A DNA stretch of 64,000 nucleotides, taken from NCBI GenBank assembly GCA_947494145.1, contig CANLTZ010000001.1, forward strand, positions 1 through 64,000. The letters are read 5' to 3'. The first letter of the stretch is position 1; each line of letters starts with the position of its first letter. The notes below the pieces were generated by a model, which saw only the letters and a program-made list of their open reading frames with translations, was not told the DNA's origin and did no database searches. The position numbers and the translations under genes are program-made. Positions 38,212-48,012 of this stretch are shown here, piece after piece. Source of the stretch: an uncultured Jannaschia sp. (GTDB lineage Bacteria; Pseudomonadota; Alphaproteobacteria; Rhodobacterales; Rhodobacteraceae).

Positions 38212-39402
38212 ATGCTGACCGACAAACGGATATTGCTGGTGATCGGCGGCGGGATTGCCGCGTTCAAATCGCTCGACCTGATCCGCCGCCTGCGGGAGCG
38301 GGGGGCCGCGGTGACGCCCGTCCTGACCTCGGCGGCGGAGCAGTTCGTGACGCCTTTGTCTGCGTCCGCATTGGCGGCCTCGAAAGTGTATCGGGATCTG
38401 TTCGACCTGACCGACGAGGCAGAGATGGGCCATATCGAACTTAGTCGCGCCGCCGATCTGGTGGTCGTCTGCCCGGCCACGGCCAATCTAATGGGGCGCA
38501 TGGCGGCGGGGCTGGCCGATGACTTGGCCACGACCCTGCTGATGGCCACCGACAAGCCAGTCATGATTGCACCGGCCATGAATGTCCGCATGTGGGAACA
38601 CCCCGCCACGCAGCGCAACCTGGCGACCTTGCAGGGCGACGGCATCGCCGTGGTCGGGCCAGTCGCGGGGCCGATGGCCTGTGGGGAATTCGGGCCAGGG
38701 CGCATGGCGGAGGTGCCCGACATTCTGGCCGCGATCGAGGCGCATTTCGCAGACGGTCCGCTGACAGGCCGCCACGTGCTTGTGACCTCGGGGCCCACCC
38801 ATGAGGCCATCGACCCGGTGCGCTACATCGCCAACCGGTCGTCCGGCGCGCAGGGGGCGGCCATTGCTGCTGCTTTGCGGGACCTGGGCGCGCGCGTGAC
38901 TTTTGTAACCGGCCCTGCCGATGTGCCGTCGCCCAGCGGGGTGGAGGTGGTCGCGGTCACCACTGCGCGTGAGATGCTGGATGCGGTGCAGGCCGCCTTG
39001 CCCGTCGATGCGGCGGTGATGGCGGCGGCAGTGGCCGATTGGCGCGTTGAAAATACAAGCGACATCAAGCTCAAGAAAGACGCGGCGGGTCTGCCGACGC
39101 TCAGCTTCGCGGAGAACCCCGATATTCTGGCAACGGTCAGCCACGGCCCCGACCGCCCCCAATTGATGGTGGGCTTCGCCGCCGAAACCCATGACGTGAC
39201 AGCCCATGCCACGGCCAAACGCGAACGCAAGGGCTGCGACTGGATCGTGGCCAATGACGTGTCGCCCGGCACCGGCATCATGGGCGGGCCCGAGAACGCC
39301 ATCACGTTGATCACCCAGGCCGGGGCCGAGGATTGGCCGCGTCTGTCCAAAGACGAGACCGCCCGCCGCTTGGCAGCCCGCATCGCAGAGGCGCTGACAT
39401 GA
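38212..39402 (+). CDS. coaBC: Bifunctional phosphopantothenoylcysteine decarboxylase/ligase
   Basis: A 396-residue CoaBC enzyme of coenzyme A synthesis. CoaC half: [23 protein letters not shown] site, catalytic region with [18 protein letters not shown] and [11 protein letters not shown]. CoaB half: [55 protein letters not shown] lies upstream of the ATG. Overlaps dut by 4 nt. Confidence 0.96.
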   Translation: MLTDKRILLVIGGGIAAFKSLDLIRRLRERGAAVTPVLTSAAEQFVTPLSASALAASKVYRDLFDLTDEAEMGHIELSRAADLVVVCPATANLMGRMAAGLADDLATTLLMATDKPVMIAPAMNVRMWEHPATQRNLATLQGDGIAVVGPVAGPMACGEFGPGRMAEVPDILAAIEAHFADGPLTGRHVLVTSGPTHEAIDPVRYIANRSSGAQGAAIAAALRDLGARVTFVTGPADVPSPSGVEVVAVTTAREMLDAVQAALPVDAAVMAAAVADWRVENTSDIKLKKDAAGLPTLSFAENPDILATVSHGPDRPQLMVGFAAETHDVTAHATAKRERKGCDWIVANDVSPGTGIMGGPENAITLITQAGAEDWPRLSKDETARRLAARIAEALT

Positions 39403-39863
39403 TCAACACCGCGCTGATCGAGGTGACCCGTATCGAGGGCGCCGACCCGGACCTGCCGCTGCCCACCTATGCGACCGCCGGCGCGGCGGGTGCGGATATT
39501 TGCGCCGATCTGATGGGGTCGGATCCGGTGACGCTTGCGCCGGGGGAAAGGGCGCTCATCCAAACGGGCCTGAAGGTCGCCATCGAGACGGGGTATGAGT
39601 TGCAGCTGCGACCGCGGTCGGGCCTGGCGTTGAAGCATGGCGTTACGCTGCTCAACACGCCGGGCACAATCGATGCGGATTATCGCGGGCCTTTGGGCGT
39701 CATTCTGGTCAATCTGGGGCAGGTGCCCTTCGCGGTGACCCACGGTCTGCGCATCGCCCAGGCTGTTCTGGCGCCGGTCACGATTGCCAATTGGCAGGAA
39801 ATAGATGCCCCGCTATCGAAAACGGCGCGCGGCGATGGCGGCTTTGGGTCCACCGGCGCATGA
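39399..39863 (+). CDS. dut: dUTP diphosphatase
   Basis: A 154-residue trimeric dUTPase hydrolysing dUTP to dUMP. Five motifs in order: [12 protein letters not shown] (I), [12 protein letters not shown] (II), [19 protein letters not shown] (III), [10 protein letters not shown] (IV), [10 protein letters not shown] (V). Starts and ends in ATGA overlaps with coaBC and the ThiF-like gene. Confidence 0.97.
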   Translation: MINTALIEVTRIEGADPDLPLPTYATAGAAGADICADLMGSDPVTLAPGERALIQTGLKVAIETGYELQLRPRSGLALKHGVTLLNTPGTIDADYRGPLGVILVNLGQVPFAVTHGLRIAQAVLAPVTIANWQEIDAPLSKTARGDGGFGSTGA

Positions 39864-40915
39864 TGCTCGTCCTGATCCTGGCCGCCGCCCTTTGGGGGCT
39901 GGGCATGTTCCTGCGAACGCCGGTCGTGGCGCGGCTCTACATGATCGGCTTGCTTTATGTGGCGGTGCTGTTCGTGATGTTCGCGCTGCCCGATGGGCAT
40001 CCGCTGCGCGACTCCCTGGGCGGGTCCCCGGCGCAATGGCTGATCCTGGGCGGCATGGTCGCGCTGATTGCCATCTATCGGAAGGGCCTGCTGCGCGTCC
40101 GGTCCCGCGCCGCCGAGGTCGAGGCCGCCCGCGACGCGGCGGAGGCCCCCGCCCAGGTGGGCCCGTTCTCCGAGGTGGAGTTGGAGCGCTATGCCCGCCA
40201 CATCGTGCTGCGCGAAATCGGCGGCCCGGGGCAGAAACGGCTGAAAGACGCGCGGGTTCTGGTCATCGGGGCCGGGGGTCTGGGCTCCCCTGCTTTGTTG
40301 TACCTGGCCGCTGCGGGCGTGGGGACCATCGGCATCATCGACGATGACATCGTCTCGCTGTCCAACCTTCAACGTCAGGTGCTGCACGCGGATGCCCGCA
40401 CCGGCACACCCAAAGTGGCCAGCGCCCAAGCCGCCCTTGCCGCGCTGAACCCCCATGTGACCGTGCGCCCGTACAATCGCCGCCTGACCGCCGAGATCGC
40501 GCAGGACCTCTTCGATGATTACGACCTGATCTTGGATGGCACGGACAGTTTCGCTGTGCGCCAGATGGTGAATGAGGCTGCGGTGGCCACCGGCAAACCC
40601 GTCGTGGCGGGGGCCATCACCCAGTGGGAAGGGCAAGTGACGATCTATGACCCGGCGGGCGGCGCACCCTGCCTGGCCTGCCTGTTCCCCGAAGCGCCTG
40701 CGCCGGGCCTGGCCCCAAGCTGTGCCGAGGCGGGCGTGGTCGGCGCTCTGCCGGGCATCATCGGCAGCGTCATGGCGCTGGAAGCCATCAAGGAAATCAC
40801 CGGCGCAGGCACCCTGCTGCGCGGCACCCTGCTTCTCTGGGATGGGCTCGACGCCGATGCCCGCCGGGTGGAGATCGCGCGCCGCGACGATTGTCCGGTC
40901 TGCGGGGATATCTGA
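39860..40915 (+). CDS. moeB: Membrane-anchored HesA/MoeB/ThiF family E1-like enzyme
   Basis: A 351-residue protein with an N-terminal pair of hydrophobic segments (about residues 1-20 and 25-45, then 60-75) before the E1-like adenylating domain. The domain shows [74 protein letters not shown], and zinc cysteines CLACLFP and CPVCGD. These enzymes activate the C-terminal glycine of MoaD/ThiS-type sulfur carriers. The membrane anchor is unusual for MoeB. Confidence 0.85.
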   Translation: MMLVLILAAALWGLGMFLRTPVVARLYMIGLLYVAVLFVMFALPDGHPLRDSLGGSPAQWLILGGMVALIAIYRKGLLRVRSRAAEVEAARDAAEAPAQVGPFSEVELERYARHIVLREIGGPGQKRLKDARVLVIGAGGLGSPALLYLAAAGVGTIGIIDDDIVSLSNLQRQVLHADARTGTPKVASAQAALAALNPHVTVRPYNRRLTAEIAQDLFDDYDLILDGTDSFAVRQMVNEAAVATGKPVVAGAITQWEGQVTIYDPAGGAPCLACLFPEAPAPGLAPSCAEAGVVGALPGIIGSVMALEAIKEITGAGTLLRGTLLLWDGLDADARRVEIARRDDCPVCGDI

Positions 40916-41060
40916 CATGATGATCCTGCGGGCAGGGTCGCACAGCGCGTGATAAGCTGGCCTTGGAAAATCCGGCCCCGTGCCGATTGCCACGACCCCG
41001 TCTTGCAACCCCCGAGCGAACGGGCATCATCGCAGGGTCCAACACCGGAGAGTCCGACAG

Positions 41061-41843
41061 ATGAAACCCCTCGCCATTTTTGCCGCGGCGCTCATCGCCG
41101 CCCCCGCCTTTGCCGAGTTGCCCGATCTGGGCGGGCGCACGATCACCATCGCCACCGAAGACGCCTATCCGCCGCTCCAATTCAAGGATCCGGCCAGCGG
41201 GGAGGCCATCGGGTGGGAATACGATGCCATGGCTGAGATCGCGGAGCGCATCAACATTACGCCCGACTACGTAAAGATCAGTTGGGACGCGATGATCCCC
41301 GCCGTCTCGGAAGGGCAGATGGATATGGGCATGACCGGCATCACCATCCGCGAAGACCGCGCTGAGGTGGTGGATTTCTCCGAAAGCTACATGACCAGCC
41401 AGATGATGATGATCGTGCGCGGCGACGAAGACCGCTTCACCGATGCCGAAGGCTTCGCCGCTGACGATGACCTTCTGGCCGCGGCCCAGCCCGGAACCAC
41501 GCCGTTCTATGTCACCGTCTACGACGTGCTGGACGGAAATGAGGCGAACCCGCGTATCAAATTGTTCGAAACCTTCGGGGCCGGTGTGCAGGCCTTGCGC
41601 GCGGGCGATGTGGACCTGGCCTTGTCCGATTCCACCGCCGCCCAAGGCTATGTGAACGCGTCCGATGGCGGCCTGAAGATCATCGGGCAGCCTTTGGGCA
41701 CCGAAGATTTCGGGTTCATCTTTCCCAAAGGCTCCGACGAACTGGTGGCAGCCATGAACGCGGCGATTGCTGATATGCGGGCCGATGGCACGATCGACGC
41801 GCTGAACCAGAAATGGTTCGTGGAATACCAGATCGGGGGCTGA
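41061..41843 (+). CDS. Polar amino acid ABC transporter substrate-binding protein
   Basis: A 260-residue periplasmic protein of bacterial SBP family 3 with a signal sequence ([18 protein letters not shown]). Motifs [49 protein letters not shown] and a C-terminal [10 protein letters not shown]. Substrate unknown; GGAGA precedes the ATG. The permease follows 18 nt later. Confidence 0.9.
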   Translation: MKPLAIFAAALIAAPAFAELPDLGGRTITIATEDAYPPLQFKDPASGEAIGWEYDAMAEIAERINITPDYVKISWDAMIPAVSEGQMDMGMTGITIREDRAEVVDFSESYMTSQMMMIVRGDEDRFTDAEGFAADDDLLAAAQPGTTPFYVTVYDVLDGNEANPRIKLFETFGAGVQALRAGDVDLALSDSTAAQGYVNASDGGLKIIGQPLGTEDFGFIFPKGSDELVAAMNAAIADMRADGTIDALNQKWFVEYQIGG

Positions 41844-41861
41844 CCGCGCGGGCGCCGGGCA

Positions 41862-42647
41862 ATGGCTGGCAGCACGCAGGACAGCGACCGTGACTTCCCG
41901 TGGTGGCTTTTGGCCATCGCGGTGATCATGGGCTTTTCCTATGCTGCCATCGTGCTGGATGATGGCACGCGGCAGGTCTTGTTGACGCTGCGAAAGGGCG
42001 TTTGGATCACTGTTTTGGTGACGGTGACCGGTTTTTCGGCGGCGTCGCTGGTGGGGCTGGGCCTGGCACTCATGTCGTTGTCGGGCAGCCTGGTGTTGCG
42101 GCAAGTCGCGCGTTTCTATGTGGAAATAATCCGCGGCATCCCCATTCTGGTGCTGCTTTTATACGTGGCCTTCGTGCTGGCGCCGGGCTTGGTTGCGTTC
42201 TGGAACTGGCTGGGCTTGCCCGAGATCCGCACACGGGACTTCCCCCTGCTCTGGCGGGCGGTGCTGGCGCTGGTGATCGCCTATTCCGCCTTCATCGCCG
42301 AGGTCTTTCGCGCTGGTTTGCAATCCGTCGATATCGGCCAGATCGAGGCGGCAAAGGCGCTGGGCCTGAAGCGTTGGCACCGGTTTCGCCACATCGTGCT
42401 GCCGCAAGCCATCCGCACCATCCTGCCGCCCCTGGGCAATGACTTCGTGGCCATGGTGAAGGATTCGAGCCTCGTTTCCGTGGTGGGGGTCTTGGATATC
42501 GCACAGCTTGGCAAGCTGACGGCCAGTGGCAATTTTCGGTACTTTGAGACATACAATGTCGTCGCCTTGCTGTATCTGACGATGACCATTCTGCTAAGTC
42601 TGGGCCTGCGTCGATTGGAGCGGCACCTGGCCCAAAAACAAGGGTAG
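41862..42647 (+). CDS. Amino acid ABC transporter permease
   Basis: A 261-residue inner-membrane permease of the HisM/GlnP family. The EAA loop is EAAKALGLKRWHRFRHIVLP; about five or six membrane segments. It is cotranscribed with the binding protein upstream. No ATPase gene of this family is in the window, so the pump must borrow one encoded elsewhere. Confidence 0.9.
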   Translation: MAGSTQDSDRDFPWWLLAIAVIMGFSYAAIVLDDGTRQVLLTLRKGVWITVLVTVTGFSAASLVGLGLALMSLSGSLVLRQVARFYVEIIRGIPILVLLLYVAFVLAPGLVAFWNWLGLPEIRTRDFPLLWRAVLALVIAYSAFIAEVFRAGLQSVDIGQIEAAKALGLKRWHRFRHIVLPQAIRTILPPLGNDFVAMVKDSSLVSVVGVLDIAQLGKLTASGNFRYFETYNVVALLYLTMTILLSLGLRRLERHLAQKQG

Positions 42648-42697
42648 GACAGGGCGTCGCACCCCTCTCGACCTGGGCGTAAAGTCGAATACATCCG

Positions 42698-42715
42698 TTT
42701 CAGAAATTTCTGAAA
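42698..42715. promoter_or_regulatory. Perfect 18-bp palindrome over the GbsR start (operator)
   Basis: TTTCAGAAA-TTTCTGAAA, a perfect palindrome ending at the A of the GbsR/MarR-type start codon (42715). A winged-helix dimer bound there would block its own translation start and promoter and, through the overlap, the cytochrome bd genes. Confidence 0.65.
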
Positions 42716-43275
42716 TGGCCGATATGAAGCTTACACCACTCCAACAAGACTTCGTCCTGCACTTCGGTGAAATGGGCAGCCGCTGGGGCATCAACCGGAC
42801 GGTGGGCCAGATCTATGCCCTGCTGTTCCTGTCCGAGCAGCCGCTCAACGCTGAACAGATCACTGAAGGTCTGTCGATCAGCCGCTCCAATACCTCCATG
42901 GGCCTTAAGGAGTTGCAGTCTTGGGAGTTGGTGCGCCTGCGCCATAAGCAAGGTGACCGGCGCGACTATTTCACCACGCCCGACGACTTGTGGGAAATCG
43001 TGCGCACCCTTGTGGCACAACGCCGCAAGCGAGAAATCGACCCGACGCTGACCAAGCTGCGCGAGCTCGAACTGCGAGGCCCGCAAGGGGATGCTTATGC
43101 CGAAGCGCGTATCGCTGAACTGCGGGAACTAATTGAGATGATGACCGCTTTCCACGATGAAATGAACCGTTTGGAAACCGAACGGCTCGTACAACTGATG
43201 ACCATGGGCAGAAAGCTCGGTGGTTTGCTGGACAAAACACCGAAGCTCAACCCCTTCCGGAGGAAGACGCAATGA
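42715..43275 (+). CDS. GbsR/MarR family transcriptional regulator
   Basis: A 186-residue winged-helix protein of the GbsR subgroup: N-terminal FVLHFGEMGSRWGINRTVGQIYALLFLS, recognition helix area GLSISRSNTSMGLKELQSWELVRL, then a long C-terminal helix with a MTAFHDEMNRLETERL. No Shine-Dalgarno is visible, since the palindrome (42698-42715) fills that place; a leaderless start or the second ATG (42724) is possible. The stop overlaps the cydA start (ATGA), so it controls or follows the bd oxidase. Confidence 0.85.
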   Translation: MADMKLTPLQQDFVLHFGEMGSRWGINRTVGQIYALLFLSEQPLNAEQITEGLSISRSNTSMGLKELQSWELVRLRHKQGDRRDYFTTPDDLWEIVRTLVAQRRKREIDPTLTKLRELELRGPQGDAYAEARIAELRELIEMMTAFHDEMNRLETERLVQLMTMGRKLGGLLDKTPKLNPFRRKTQ

Positions 43276-44711
43276 TGGACGCCCTCATCCTCAGCCGCAT
43301 CCAATTTGCGGCCAACATTTCGTTTCACATCCTGTTTCCGACGATCACCATCGCGTTGGGCTGGTTTTTGCTGTTCTTCAAGCTGCGGTTCCAGTGGACA
43401 GGCGATCTGAAATGGATGGAAGCCTATCGCTTCTGGGTAAAAATCTTCGCGCTCAGCTTCGCCATGGGCGTCGTGTCGGGCATCACCATGTCGTTCCAGT
43501 TCGGCACCAACTGGCCGGGTTTCATGGAATCGGTCGGCAATATCGCAGGGCCGCTTCTGGCCTATGAGGTGATGACCGCCTTCTTCCTGGAAGCGGTGTT
43601 CATCGGGATCATGCTGTTCGGCTTTTCCCGCGTTCCCAACTGGTTGCACACGACCGCGACCTTCCTGGTGGCCTTCGGGACGACCATGTCGACCTTCTGG
43701 ATCATCGTTCTGAACAGCTGGATGCACACGCCCCAGGGCTTTGAGATGGTCGATGGCGTGGCCTTCGCGACCAACTGGTGGGAGATCATCTTCAACCCGT
43801 CTATGCCGTACCGCTTGGCGCACATGTTGTTGGCATCGGGCCTGACCGTGTCGTTCTTGATCGCGGGGCTGGCGGCGCTCCGCTACATTCTGGGCGACCG
43901 GAAGGAAACCGTGCGCAGCCAGATCCGCGCGGGGCTAACCTTCGGCGCGCTGCTTATCCCCATTCAGATCTTCGCAGGCGACCTGCACGGCCTTAACACG
44001 CTTGAACATCAACCCGCCAAGGTTGCCGCAATGGAAGGCAATTGGGAAACGGGCCCCAACACGCCTTTGGTTCTGTTCGGTATCCCGGATGAAGAGGCGC
44101 GGACAAACCACTTCGAAGTGGCCATTCCCAACGGCGCGTCGATCATCCTCAAGCACTCTCCCGACGGGGTGGTGCCGGGCCTCAACGATTTCGTCGCCGA
44201 AGACGGGACGGTCCTGCACCCGCCCGTGGCGCCTGTCTTCTGGTCCTTCCGGGTGATGGTCGGCACCGGCTTTGCGATGCTGCTTCTGTCCTGGGGATCG
44301 CTGGCGTTTCTTTGGCGCCGGGCCGATGATGGCCGCCGCTTCGCCATCCGGCGCCTGCCCAAGCCGCTTTTATGGGCTTTGGTGCCCATGGCGCTGTCTG
44401 GCTGGTTGGCCACGCTTGCGGGCTGGTACACGACCGAAATCGGGCGACAGCCCTGGCTGGTCACCGGCGTGCTGGACACGTCGGCGGCGGTGGCGGACGT
44501 GCCCGCGCCCATGGTTCTGTCGACGCTGATCGGCTATCTGGCGATCTATGCGGCGCTTCTGTTCGCCTATCTGAGTGTGGTCGTCTATCTGACGATCAAG
44601 GCCCGCCATGGGGAGCCCCTGACCGAACTGACGCCCGGTTCCGGCGCGGCCGTGGTCGATGCGATCACGCGCGATGGCGGCGCGGGCCCCCGCGCCATCC
44701 CGGCGGAGTAA
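43272..44711 (+). CDS. cydA: Cytochrome bd ubiquinol oxidase subunit I
   Basis: A 479-residue membrane protein binding haems b558, b595 and d. Conserved MMDALILSRIQFAANISFHILFPT (with His near 19 as ligand), FQFGTNWPGFMESVGNI, FAGDLHGLNTLEHQPAK and the signature GWYTTEIGRQPW. The Q-loop is the short CIO/QxtA form rather than the long E. coli form. It starts inside the regulator's stop; an alternative ATG is 43275. Oxidises quinol with O2. Confidence 0.95.
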   Translation: MMDALILSRIQFAANISFHILFPTITIALGWFLLFFKLRFQWTGDLKWMEAYRFWVKIFALSFAMGVVSGITMSFQFGTNWPGFMESVGNIAGPLLAYEVMTAFFLEAVFIGIMLFGFSRVPNWLHTTATFLVAFGTTMSTFWIIVLNSWMHTPQGFEMVDGVAFATNWWEIIFNPSMPYRLAHMLLASGLTVSFLIAGLAALRYILGDRKETVRSQIRAGLTFGALLIPIQIFAGDLHGLNTLEHQPAKVAAMEGNWETGPNTPLVLFGIPDEEARTNHFEVAIPNGASIILKHSPDGVVPGLNDFVAEDGTVLHPPVAPVFWSFRVMVGTGFAMLLLSWGSLAFLWRRADDGRRFAIRRLPKPLLWALVPMALSGWLATLAGWYTTEIGRQPWLVTGVLDTSAAVADVPAPMVLSTLIGYLAIYAALLFAYLSVVVYLTIKARHGEPLTELTPGSGAAVVDAITRDGGAGPRAIPAE

Positions 44712-44715
44712 GACA

Positions 44716-45732
44716 ATGGAGTTGCTTGGCTTCCCCGCGACCCAGTGGTTGCCCTTCGCTTTCGCCTCGTTGATGGGCTTTTCCATCCTGCTCTATGTCA
44801 TCCTCGACGGCTACGATCTGGGCGTGGGCATCTTGACCCCGCTCGCGGGGTCCGAGGAAGAGCGGGATATGATGGTCGCCTCTATCGGCCCGTTCTGGGA
44901 CGCAAATGAAACCTGGCTCGTCCTGGCCGTGGGCCTGCTTCTGGTGGCCTTCCCCTCGGCCCATGGGTTGATTCTGTCAACGCTATACCTGCCGGTTTTC
45001 GTCATGTTGGTCGGGCTGATCCTGCGCGGGGTCAGCTTTGAATTCCGGGTCAAGGCGCGGGCCAAGTATAAGGCGCTTTGGAACAACCTGTTCTTCATCG
45101 GCTCACTTATGACGTCGCTGTCCCAGGGCTTCATGTTGGGCCTTTACGTGATGGGGCTGCAATTCACGCCGCTGACGATCTTGTTCGCCACGCTCTGCGC
45201 ATTGGGCCTGACCATGGGCTATGCCTTCATCGGGGCCACGTGGCTGATCGCGAAATCCGAAGGTGCCTTGCAGGTCGATGCCGTGGCTTGGGCCCGGAAA
45301 TCCATCCTTGGCGCCGCGGCGGGTATTGGGGCGATTTCAGTCGCCACGCCGCTCGTGTCGGAGCGTCTGTGGAACAAGTGGCTCAGCTTCCCGGAGGCGC
45401 TTTACCTCGCGCCCCTGCCGATCCTGTCGCTGATGCTGCTGTCTATCCTCTGGCGGGGTCTTGAAACCCATCCGCGCGGCGAAGGCGTTCGCGCCTGGAT
45501 CCCGTTCATATCGGCGCTTGGGCTATTTACGCTGGCCTATATCGGTCTGGCCTACAGCTTCTACCCTTACGTCGTGCCCGAAAAACTGACGATTTTCGAG
45601 GCGGCTAGCGCGCCGGAAAGCCTGCTTATCATCTTGGTCGGCGCCATGGTCGTTGTGCCGACGATCCTGGCCTACACTATTCTTGCCTATTGGGTGTTCC
45701 GCGGCAAAACCAGAGAGTTGCGCTACGATTGA
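44716..45732 (+). CDS. cydB: Cytochrome bd ubiquinol oxidase subunit II
   Basis: A 338-residue membrane protein that completes the bd oxidase. Motifs: LYVILDGYDLGVGILTPLAG, PFWDANETWLVLAVGLLL, FEFRVKARAKY, GATWLIAKSEG. ATG 44716 is 4 nt after the cydA stop. Convergent with the betaine/choline ATPase gene. Confidence 0.95.
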   Translation: MELLGFPATQWLPFAFASLMGFSILLYVILDGYDLGVGILTPLAGSEEERDMMVASIGPFWDANETWLVLAVGLLLVAFPSAHGLILSTLYLPVFVMLVGLILRGVSFEFRVKARAKYKALWNNLFFIGSLMTSLSQGFMLGLYVMGLQFTPLTILFATLCALGLTMGYAFIGATWLIAKSEGALQVDAVAWARKSILGAAAGIGAISVATPLVSERLWNKWLSFPEALYLAPLPILSLMLLSILWRGLETHPRGEGVRAWIPFISALGLFTLAYIGLAYSFYPYVVPEKLTIFEAASAPESLLIILVGAMVVVPTILAYTILAYWVFRGKTRELRYD

Positions 45733-45827
45733 GGACGGGCCGCCGCGGAAACGGCCTGCATCCCGGTTGGCAGACATCTTGCCGGATCGTGTGCGCCACG
45801 TCCTATGATAGACGTGGCGCGCGAGGT

Positions 45828-46883
45828 TCAAGCCACGCGCCGAGCCGGGTCAGCGGCCTCCACGGGCACGAGGGCGCGCACGAGGTCGCGCATGTGCAGA
45901 AGCCCGACCTGCTGGCCGTTTTCCATCACGCGGTAATTCAGGTTGGTGTCCCCCTCCGACAGAGCGATCACCGATTCCAGGTTCTGATTGGCCTCCACAT
46001 CGCCGGCTAGGTTGGTGCCGGGCTGCGTGGTGACTTCCATGATCGAGCGGACGCGCAAGACGCGGGCGCGGTTGATGTCGCTGATGAAGTCGATGATGTA
46101 CGGGTCATTGGGATGCAGCAGGATATCCTGCGGCTCCCCTTGTTGGACCACGGCGCCGTCTTTCAGGATGACGAGGTGGTCCGCCAGCTTCAGCGCTTCA
46201 TCCAGATCGTGGGTGATGAAAACAATGGTTTTGTGCAATTCGCGCTGCAGTTCCAGCAGCAGGTCCTGCATGTCCGTGCGGATCAACGGGTCGAGCGCGC
46301 TGAACGCCTCGTCCATCAACATGATCTCACTGTCCGATGACAGGGCCCGGGCGATGCCCACACGCTGCTGCATCCCGCCGGACAGCTGCGCGGGGTAGTG
46401 CCCCTCATAGCCAGCCAACCCGACCCGTTTGAGCCATTTCTGCCCCTCGCGATCGGCGGTCGCCCCGTCTTCGCCGCGCACGCGACGGGACATGCCCGCG
46501 TTTTCAAGCACAGTTCGGTGCGGGAAAAGCGCGAATTTCTGGAACACCATGGACATGGTGTTCTGGCGAAGCTGCGCCAGGCGCGCGTCATCGTAGGCCA
46601 GCACGTCTTCGCCATTGACCACGACTTCACCCGCCGTGGGCTCGATCAACCGGTTCAAATGGCGGATCAGCGTGGACTTGCCCGACCCGGACAAGCCCAT
46701 GATGACGGTGATTTCGCCCGCCTGCATGTCGACATTGATGTTCTGCAAGCCCAGCACATGGCCATGTTCTTCCAACAGATGCGTCTTGCCGACGCCCGCC
46801 CGAACCTGTTCCAGCGCGGCCTTCGGGTCGCTGCCGAAGATCTTGTAGAGGTTGCGGATCGATACTTTGATATTGTCAGTCAT
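45828..46883 (-). CDS. Glycine betaine/choline ABC transporter ATPase
   Basis: A 351-residue ProV/OpuAA/ChoV-type ATPase. It has an N-terminal IRNLYKIFGSDPKAAL, Walker A MGLSGSGKSTL, signature LSGGMQQRVGIARAL, Walker B IMLMDEAFSALDPL and a C-terminal CBS-like region after residue 260. Together with ChoW/ProW and the binding protein it imports an osmoprotectant such as glycine betaine or choline. Ten nt after the permease gene. Confidence 0.93.
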   Translation of the reverse strand: MTDNIKVSIRNLYKIFGSDPKAALEQVRAGVGKTHLLEEHGHVLGLQNINVDMQAGEITVIMGLSGSGKSTLIRHLNRLIEPTAGEVVVNGEDVLAYDDARLAQLRQNTMSMVFQKFALFPHRTVLENAGMSRRVRGEDGATADREGQKWLKRVGLAGYEGHYPAQLSGGMQQRVGIARALSSDSEIMLMDEAFSALDPLIRTDMQDLLLELQRELHKTIVFITHDLDEALKLADHLVILKDGAVVQQGEPQDILLHPNDPYIIDFISDINRARVLRVRSIMEVTTQPGTNLAGDVEANQNLESVIALSEGDTNLNYRVMENGQQVGLLHMRDLVRALVPVEAADPARRVA

Positions 46884-46893
46884 CCGGGTTCCC

Positions 46894-47928
46894 TCAGGCG
46901 CGTTCGCTGCTGTCGATACGGCTGAGCGCCGCCTTGGTCGAGCGGTCCAGCAGGACCGCCAGAAGGACGATGCAGAAGCCCGCCACAAGGCCTACGCCCA
47001 ATTCGAGGTTTCGGATGCCGGCCAACACCTTGACGCCCAGTCCCGGGGCCGAGACCAGCGATGCGATCACCACCATGGCCAAGCTCATCATGATGGTCTG
47101 GTTGATGCCCGCCATGATGTTGGGCAGCGCCAGCGGTACCTGAACGCCCCACAGCTTCTGCCGGTTGGACATGCCGAACGCATCGGCGGCTTCGATGACG
47201 TCTTTGTCCACCAAGCGGATGCCAAGGTCAGTCAATCGTATGACCGGCACGATGGCATAGAGGATGATCGCGATCCCATAGAGCTTCGACTCGGTGACCG
47301 AGAACAGGAAGATCAGCGGCACCAGGTACACAAAGGTTGGCAGTGTTTGCAGCATGTCCAACACCGGGATCATGGCGCGCTGCAAGGTATTCGATCTCGA
47401 CATGGCGATGCCGATGGGCACGCCCAGCAGGACCGCGATGATGGTGCATACGAAGATGATCGACAGCGTCATGATCGCGTCATCGTAGAAGTCGATGAAT
47501 GCCATGAAGATGAACGACACCGCCACCAGGACCGTGACGCCCACCTTCTTGGTCGAGAACCAGGCGACGATCACCAGGGCCGGGATCATGATAAACCAAG
47601 GCACGCTTTGAAACCCGATGAGGGCCCAGTCCAGCAACCACGATAAGGGCTGCGTCAGCGGGTCCAGCACGACCTTAAGCGGGTCCTTGATGGCCAGGAA
47701 GCCCTGCTCGACCGCCTCGGTCATGTCGCGGGACCGGGGCACGGCCGCGCAGGATTGGTTGAGCGCGTCGAGCGACGGGAATGGCAGGTCCAGGATAGAC
47801 GTCTCCGGGGTAGCGCCGCCTTGAGCGCGCGCCATCAACTCGGCCATGGTCAAAGGTTTGTCGCCTACATCGCCGCCACACCAGTCTTCCAGGCCCGTGG
47901 CTTCTATCAGCCCATCATAGGTTGCCAT
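46894..47928 (-). CDS. Glycine betaine/choline ABC transporter permease
   Basis: A 344-residue membrane protein of the ProW/ChoW family. The amphipathic N-terminal 90 residues are typical; the EAA motif is EAADAFGMSNRQKLWGVQVP near 240-260; about six segments. The start at 47928 is an ATG. The gene follows the binding protein after an 84-nt gap with a stable hairpin. Confidence 0.93.
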   Translation of the reverse strand: MATYDGLIEATGLEDWCGGDVGDKPLTMAELMARAQGGATPETSILDLPFPSLDALNQSCAAVPRSRDMTEAVEQGFLAIKDPLKVVLDPLTQPLSWLLDWALIGFQSVPWFIMIPALVIVAWFSTKKVGVTVLVAVSFIFMAFIDFYDDAIMTLSIIFVCTIIAVLLGVPIGIAMSRSNTLQRAMIPVLDMLQTLPTFVYLVPLIFLFSVTESKLYGIAIILYAIVPVIRLTDLGIRLVDKDVIEAADAFGMSNRQKLWGVQVPLALPNIMAGINQTIMMSLAMVVIASLVSAPGLGVKVLAGIRNLELGVGLVAGFCIVLLAVLLDRSTKAALSRIDSSERA

Positions 47929-47976
47929 GTGTCATCGTCCCCGGTCGTTTATCTTTTTTTGATCTTCAAACGCGAA

Positions 47977-47996
47977 CGGGCCCCCGAAGGGGCCCG
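47977..47996 (-). other. UUCG-capped hairpin between binding protein and permease genes
   Basis: On the minus strand CGGGCCCC-TTCG-GGGGCCCG, an 8-bp perfect stem with the extra-stable UUCG loop and no T-run behind. Such structures between a binding-protein gene and its permease often protect the upstream mRNA and so raise its level. Confidence 0.7.
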
Positions 47997-48012
47997 CAGC
48001 ATGTCCTGTGTC

